Shown here in pieces: positions 28,901-33,473 of a DNA stretch of 33,473 nt; position 1 is the first letter of the stretch, and every line of letters starts with the position of its first letter. The notes below the pieces were generated by a model that was not told the DNA's origin, did not search any database, and worked only from the letters and a program-made list of their open reading frames with translations. The translations under genes and the position numbers were made by a program. The stretch is from positions 1 to 33,473 of the forward strand of contig NZ_QWKK01000019.1 in NCBI RefSeq assembly GCF_009911695.1, read 5' to 3'. Source of the DNA: Enterorhabdus sp. P55. GTDB lineage: Bacteria; Actinomycetota; Coriobacteriia; Coriobacteriales; Eggerthellaceae.

Positions 28901-31054
28901 TTAGGACAGGAACTGCGCCAGGCGCTGCAGCGGCTGGGACATCAGCTTGGCAGAGCCCTTGTCCTTGCCCAGGACGAAGAGGTCGGCAACGGGAGTCATC
29001 GGATCCTCCACCAGGTCGGTGATGACCTGGTCGGTCACCGGGCGCGTCTCGATGACGCGCTTGGCGAAGGTGGGCATCTGATCCTCCATGGCGGTGATCT
29101 TCACCACGTCACCCGTGTGCGGCGCCTGGATGTAGTAGCCGTCGCCCAGGTACATGGCCACGTGGCCCACGCCGTCGGACTGGCGATCGAAGAACAGCAG
29201 GTCGCCCATGTGCAGATCCTCGAAGTCCACGTCCTCGCCCACCAGGCACTGGAAGTAGGTGGTACGCGGAATCTCGACGCCCAGAACCTCGCGGTAGCAG
29301 TACTGCACCAGGCCAGAGCAGTCGAAGCCGTCCGGGGTGGTGCCGCCCCACAGGTAGGGGGTGCCCAGGTGGGACGTGGCCTCGGCCACCAGGTCAGCGA
29401 GCGTGCGCTGCTCCATGATCACCTCGCCGGTGATGGGGTCGAGCATCTCCTTGCCGGTTTCCGGATCAATGACCGGGAACTCGAAGGTGGAGACCATCTC
29501 GTAGTCCAGCGGCTCGTCAAAGCGGGTCAGATCGTAGGTCTCGATGATGTCCTGCAGCTTCTCGGAGTACTGGGTGTCGGTGGCGTAACGGCCCTCCAGG
29601 TAGTCCGTGGCGTCCACGAAGGTGGGGGCGTTGGACTTCCACACCGGCGCATAGAAGCCGTCGAGGCCCTCGCACATGAGGTCGGCGTAGTCGTTGAGGG
29701 AGTCCTTCACCGTGTCGTACTTGCGGAAGTCCGACAGAATGAAGTAGATGAGGCCGGTGCCGTCGTCCTCGGCGGTGCGCATGAGGACGCTCTCGCCGTT
29801 GTGGGAGCCCTTGATGCCGAAGAGGTTGTTGTTCGGCGCCTTGGCCAGCATCGAATTGCCCGAGGCAGACTCGAGAATGGCCTGGGCAATCATGACGGAC
29901 GCGTAGAGGTCGCGCTCCTGGCCGATCTCACGCGCCTGCTCGCCGATCATGGCGATGAACTTCTCGGTGGTGAGATCGTGGGTGTAGTGCTTCGGCGTGT
30001 AGGTGGTATCGCCGTTGTAGGACCACGACGGGTAGGACGGGTTCTCCGCCGCCGGCGGGTCGGCCGGCGTCACGGGCGCCGGAGGCGTCGGGACGGTGGG
30101 CGCGACGACCTCGGCCGGCGCCTCGGCGTCGGGGGCCTCAGCCTTGGGAGCCTCGGGGTCGGCCGGCTTGGCCGGATCCTCGGCCTCCGGATCCTTGGGG
30201 TCGGCGGGGTCGGTCTTGTCCGCGGGATCGGCCGGCTTGGCCGGGTCGGCCGGCTTCACGGGATCGGTCTGGTCGCCTGGCTTGGCCGGCTCAGAGGGAT
30301 CCGCCGGATCGGTCGGGACGGTCGGCTCAACCGGCTTCACGGGATCGGTCGGCTCAGCCGGGTCAACGGGCTCCGTCGGGACAGTCGGGTCGGTCGGCTC
30401 GACGGGGTCAACCGGGTCGATCGGATCCACCGGATCGACCGGATCGGTGGGATCAGTCGGCTCGACGGGGTCAACGGGGTCAACCGGGTCGATGGGGTCA
30501 GTCGGCTCTCCGGGCTCCACGGGATCCGTGGCGTCAGGGTTCTCGGGATCGACGGCGTCCGGATCCTTGGAATCGGGACCGACGATGGGCGCCGGGTTAT
30601 CGGGGTCAGGCTCGACGGCCTCGCCGTTGGCGGCCGCGTTCTTCTCGGCCTCCGCCTTGGCGGCAGCCTCTTCGGCGGCCTTCTTCTTCGCCGCTTCCTC
30701 CTGGGCCTTCTTCTCGGCCGCAGCAGCCTGGGCCTTGGCCTTGGCGCTGGCGATGTTGTCCGCAGTGGCGGGATCGATGGCACGCAGGGCGCCCAGGTCG
30801 ATGGAGTTGAGCTCCTCCAGGCTGAGGGAGCCGCCGTTGAGGTACTTCACGACCGCGCCGCTGCCGGCAAAGCCGGTGCTGCGAACCTTCTCGATGACGG
30901 CCGAAGCCGCATCCTTGTCGCCGAAGGCATCACCGTCTGCCAACGTGAGGCCTGCGATGGGCGTCACCGCAAGCGCGGTGGCGACCACTACCGCGGTTGC
31001 GCCCTTGACGCGATTGCGCCGGGCCCGCGTATCCTTGCCGCTATTCTTACGCAT
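28901..31054 (-). CDS. Exported glucosaminidase-NlpC/P60 cell-wall hydrolase
   Basis: Predicted 717-residue secreted protein. A signal peptide (about 1-40: basic start, then AVVVATALAVTPIAGLTLA) is followed by an Ala/Lys/Glu-rich helix (100-140) and an Asp-Pro stalk (about 150-345, repeats of DPVDP, EPTDP and PADPAKP). Next is a GH73-type N-acetylglucosaminidase domain (AQAILESASGNSMLAKAPNNN, with Glu395 the likely catalytic acid) and an NlpC/P60 peptidase (Cys579 in DCSGLVQ, His631 in GHVAMYLG, His646). It would cut both glycan and peptide bonds of peptidoglycan, probably in cell separation. ATG 31054 has GCAGG 5 nt upstream. Confidence 0.9.
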   Translation of the reverse strand: MRKNSGKDTRARRNRVKGATAVVVATALAVTPIAGLTLADGDAFGDKDAASAVIEKVRSTGFAGSGAVVKYLNGGSLSLEELNSIDLGALRAIDPATADNIASAKAKAQAAAAEKKAQEEAAKKKAAEEAAAKAEAEKNAAANGEAVEPDPDNPAPIVGPDSKDPDAVDPENPDATDPVEPGEPTDPIDPVDPVDPVEPTDPTDPVDPVDPIDPVDPVEPTDPTVPTEPVDPAEPTDPVKPVEPTVPTDPADPSEPAKPGDQTDPVKPADPAKPADPADKTDPADPKDPEAEDPAKPADPEAPKAEAPDAEAPAEVVAPTVPTPPAPVTPADPPAAENPSYPSWSYNGDTTYTPKHYTHDLTTEKFIAMIGEQAREIGQERDLYASVMIAQAILESASGNSMLAKAPNNNLFGIKGSHNGESVLMRTAEDDGTGLIYFILSDFRKYDTVKDSLNDYADLMCEGLDGFYAPVWKSNAPTFVDATDYLEGRYATDTQYSEKLQDIIETYDLTRFDEPLDYEMVSTFEFPVIDPETGKEMLDPITGEVIMEQRTLADLVAEATSHLGTPYLWGGTTPDGFDCSGLVQYCYREVLGVEIPRTTYFQCLVGEDVDFEDLHMGDLLFFDRQSDGVGHVAMYLGDGYYIQAPHTGDVVKITAMEDQMPTFAKRVIETRPVTDQVITDLVEDPMTPVADLFVLGKDKGSAKLMSQPLQRLAQFLS

Positions 31055-31282
31055 GAGAACCTGCTTTCAGAGTAATGCGCCGCAAAGCAGATAGAGCGGT
31101 AAAAGCGTGTGCTACCGCGCGCTGCCCTGCATGCGCGTCTTCTGTCATCGACGCCCATCGCCCCCGCAACGGCATCGATCCTCTTCTCAGATAACCGTGA
31201 ATTTATCACAGGCACCCGACGACCGCAAGGCAAAGATGTCGTTTTGGTAACAGACGCAGACAGGTTTCAGGGAAAATTCAAA
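31055..31282. promoter_or_regulatory. Upstream region of the NlpC/P60 gene
   Basis: About 228 bp, no gene. On the minus strand TGTGATAAAT (31201-31210) resembles an extended -10 and would give a leader of about 140 nt. I looked for the c-di-AMP (ydaO) riboswitch that precedes many such hydrolase genes and did not find its conserved blocks. Confidence 0.3.
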
Positions 31283-31315
31283 GTGCCGAAGTCAGGATAT
31301 CCCCGACTCCGGCAC
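31271..31315 (-). terminator. Terminator of the DUF4353-like gene
   Basis: Interrupted stem: GTGCCG (31283-31288) with CGGCAC (31310-31315), plus AGTC/GACT inside and an inner GG/CC. On the minus strand TTTGAATTTTCC follows. Confidence 0.7.
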
Positions 31316-31342
31316 AGGTCCCGATGACGTCCTCCGCTGTTT

Positions 31343-33473
31343 CTAAGCAGTAACCCCGCCCTTTCCATCTGGACGATCGCCGCCACGGTCGAACCCGCCG
31401 AATCCGCCGCGGCCGCCGGCCCCCTCAAGCCGGGAGGAGCCCTCGGTGGAGACGGTGGCGCTCACCGCAGAGCCGCCGTCAACGGAACCGCCTCGCCAGA
31501 GAGCGCCCTCCGGGACAGCGCCGACCAGCATGCCGCCCACCACCACCTGGCACGTCGCGCCGTCGGCCAAATCGGGGCTCGACACTACGACGCTCTGGAA
31601 GGCGGCCTCCGCGGTGAAGGAGGCCAGCACGACGCCAGCTTCGTCGACGAGGGACACGGCATCGCCCGCGGCGCCGCTCGCGGCCACCAGGGCCGAGGGC
31701 TGCGTGCCGCCCGTAAAGCCCATGGCCATGCCCGCCGAGCCCACCATGATGACGGTGCCGCCGTTGACGGTGGCCTCGAACTCGTAGTCAAGGGTGCTGT
31801 CCGCGCCGCCCGTCGGGCCCGTGACGAGAACGGTACCGCCGTTCACCTCCACCGATCCGTTGCTGTCGATGCCGTCGCCGCCGGCCACGATGACGAGGGA
31901 CCCGCCGTTCACCTGGATGAGGCACTCCTCGCTGGCGCCGGGCAGGGCGCCGCCCCCCGGCCCGAAGCCGCCGCGTCCGCCCCCGCCGTCGGGGGCGCCG
32001 CCGGGGCGCTCCGCGGAAGGGGCGCCCTCCGCTGGCGCGCCATTGGGGGCGTCCTGTGGGGCGGCGGGAGACTCAGCGCCCTCGGGCAGCGCAGGAGGCG
32101 TGCCTCCTTCGGCCGCGGCGCCAGCGGGCGAGGCGGATGAGCCGTCCTCACCAGGGGCGGCATCTCGCCAAGACGGACGCTCGTCCCCAGGGGAAGCCTC
32201 GTCAGAGCCGGGCGCCGGGGCCGGAGCGGTGCCCGGGTTCCCCGCCCCGCCCGACGGCGCGTCGCCGGCAGGCGCGCCCTCGGCAGGCGCCCCTGCGGTG
32301 GCCCCTGCCGCAGCGCCTTCGCCTTCGCCTTCCGCAGCGGTCGGGTCTTCCGCTGTCGAGGCGTTCACCGCGTCGTCGGAGGCCACGATGCGCGTGGCCC
32401 CGCCGTTGACGTAGACCTTCTCGGACTCGTAGCCCTCGTAGCAGGCCGCCACGTCAACCTGGCCGTCGTCGACCACCAGCTCGTACTCGGTATGGAAGGC
32501 GTCGTCGCCTGCCCGCACAGACAGCGTGCCGCCCGCGATGCGCCCGAGCACCTCCGAGCGGAAGGCGTCATCGGCCGCGTCAACCGTCACCGTGCCACCC
32601 GTGACGCGGAAGAGGGTGTAGGCGTCGACGCCGTCGTCGCCAGCCGTCAGGTCGAGCGTGCCGCCATCAAGCGTGACGAAGCCGCGCGCCGGATCCTCGT
32701 CGTTGTTGGACTTCACCGCATCGCCCCCGGCCGTCACCGTGATGTCGCCGTCGGCCACCTTCACGCAGTCGCGGCCGCGCAGGCCGTCCTCCGCCGCCGT
32801 CACCTCGTAGGTGCCGCCGGCGACAACCAGGTCGTCCTTGGAGACGATTCCGTGGCGGTAAGAGCCCTCCACGACAAGCGAGCCCGTGCCGTTGAAGGTG
32901 AGGTCACCCTTGCTGAACACGGCGCCGTTCGGCTCGTCCTCGCCTTCGGCCAGCTCGTAGGACGCGCCGTCGGCCAGGACGTTGCGCGTGCCATCGGCGA
33001 GGGTCACGAACACCTTGTCGGCGCTCTTCACGTAGAGGGCCGGGCCGGACTCGTTGCGCACCAACGCGCCAGCCAGCACCACCTGAACCTTGTCGGTGTC
33101 CTTGTCCGCTTCCACGACGATCTGCCCCTGATCGAGACTGCCGGTCACGACGTAGGTGCCGGCCGCGTTGATGGCAAGGGTGCCCGTGGCGGCGTCGAAC
33201 GCGGCGCCGGGCCCCTCCACGGCACCGGCGGACAGATCGACGGCCGTGGCCGAGGTCGCGTCGTAGGAGGCGTCGCCATCGCGCTTGCTGTACTCGAAGT
33301 CCATGGCCTCCACGTCGGCCAGGGCGGTCGCCTCGGCTGACGCGAGGGCCTCCGAGGCGGCAGGCTCGCCGCCGGACGCACTCGCGTCGGCGGCCGGGCC
33401 GGCCGAGCATCCGGCCAGCCCCAGCGCGAGCGCAGCCGCCAAGGCCGCGCCCAGCACGCGCTGGCCGGCGTGC
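31343..33473 (-). CDS. DUF4353-like carbohydrate-binding lipoprotein, 5' end cut by the window
   Basis: The frame is open to the right edge, so the true start is outside; an in-window GTG (33457) lacks the basic start a signal peptide needs. Visible: a lipobox (LALGLAGC), then a beta-helix-like region of repeats (GGTLDLTAGDDGVDA, GGTVTVDAADDAF, GGTLSVRAGDDAF), a low-complexity Gly/Ala/Pro/Glu linker of about 130 residues, and a second repeat pair (GGSLVIVAGGDGIDSNG, GGTVLVTGPTGG). The repeat with DDGI/DDAF turns is typical of DUF4353 proteins. It is probably a surface-anchored protein binding sugars or metal; no catalytic site is recognised. Its terminator lies 28 bp downstream. Confidence 0.78.
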   Translation of the reverse strand, partial: HAGQRVLGAALAAALALGLAGCSAGPAADASASGGEPAASEALASAEATALADVEAMDFEYSKRDGDASYDATSATAVDLSAGAVEGPGAAFDAATGTLAINAAGTYVVTGSLDQGQIVVEADKDTDKVQVVLAGALVRNESGPALYVKSADKVFVTLADGTRNVLADGASYELAEGEDEPNGAVFSKGDLTFNGTGSLVVEGSYRHGIVSKDDLVVAGGTYEVTAAEDGLRGRDCVKVADGDITVTAGGDAVKSNNDEDPARGFVTLDGGTLDLTAGDDGVDAYTLFRVTGGTVTVDAADDAFRSEVLGRIAGGTLSVRAGDDAFHTEYELVVDDGQVDVAACYEGYESEKVYVNGGATRIVASDDAVNASTAEDPTAAEGEGEGAAAGATAGAPAEGAPAGDAPSGGAGNPGTAPAPAPGSDEASPGDERPSWRDAAPGEDGSSASPAGAAAEGGTPPALPEGAESPAAPQDAPNGAPAEGAPSAERPGGAPDGGGGRGGFGPGGGALPGASEECLIQVNGGSLVIVAGGDGIDSNGSVEVNGGTVLVTGPTGGADSTLDYEFEATVNGGTVIMVGSAGMAMGFTGGTQPSALVAASGAAGDAVSLVDEAGVVLASFTAEAAFQSVVVSSPDLADGATCQVVVGGMLVGAVPEGALWRGGSVDGGSAVSATVSTEGSSRLEGAGGRGGFGGFDRGGDRPDGKGGVTA

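Noticed and set aside
30096-31094. Plus-strand frame rich in Gly-Ser over the NlpC/P60 gene
   Set aside because: It is the reverse of the Asp-Pro repeat in the real gene and has no start context.
31055-31282. c-di-AMP (ydaO) riboswitch before the NlpC/P60 gene
   Set aside because: Expected from family knowledge, but the conserved GGGGTGAA-type and other blocks are not there.

Overview
The window is a high-GC (roughly two-thirds G+C), densely coded chromosomal segment with most genes on the minus strand. Gene content points to a gut-type actinobacterium of the class Coriobacteriia (Eggerthella, Gordonibacter or Adlercreutzia-like). This is an inference from the LytTR/AgrC-type signalling pair, the CBS-containing IMP dehydrogenase variant, the LoaP-type antiterminator, the rubrerythrin and the DUF4353-type lipoprotein. 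No rRNA, tRNA, CRISPR array, transposase or prophage gene was found.

Layout. Left edge (1-5430, minus): the start of an unidentified gene, the antiterminator LoaP with a promoter and a long leader, a type IV AbiEi/AbiEii toxin-antitoxin pair of lower GC with two operator palindromes, a Wzz/BY-kinase-like polysaccharide protein with a degenerate P-loop, and a SanA/ElyC-type DUF218 membrane protein. This looks like the border of a surface-polysaccharide locus with a horizontally acquired defence module. 5.5-6.0 kb is a gene-free spacer holding a 162-bp element with perfect 25-bp inverted ends. 6.0-12.5 kb (minus): leuS, a two-component pair made of a LytTR regulator and an unusual two-module histidine kinase, and the GTPase engB. 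12.6-14.7 kb: a TDT-family transporter divergent from a LysR regulator. 14.7-18.1 kb (minus): a PRC-barrel protein, a VanW-domain protein and a membrane protein with a long Glu-Pro repeat. 18.3-22.4 kb: guaB, an M18 aminopeptidase, and a plus-strand rubrerythrin.

22.4-24.3 kb is the most striking region. Four perfect parS sites (the ParB-binding palindrome TGTTTCACGTGAAACA) lie within 1.1 kb on both sides of a small metallophosphoesterase gene, and two of them sit in a tandem 125/126-bp duplication that also copied the 3' end of that gene. Such a cluster is expected near a chromosome origin, so this window is probably origin-proximal, although parA, parB and dnaA are not in it. It is followed by a NUDIX hydrolase gene with a structured leader of about 180 nt.

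25.3-28.7 kb (minus) is a tight four-gene operon: ilvE, cimA, a YerC/TrpR-like regulator and a flavodoxin-fold oxidoreductase. It fits isoleucine synthesis through citramalate. 28.9-33.5 kb (minus) holds two exported proteins: a GH73 glucosaminidase-NlpC/P60 hydrolase with an Asp-Pro repeat stalk, and a DUF4353-like lipoprotein that runs off the right edge.

Recurring oddities are five C9-C10 tracts on the plus strand and several GC-rich, low-complexity spacers with imperfect repeats of about 80 bp.
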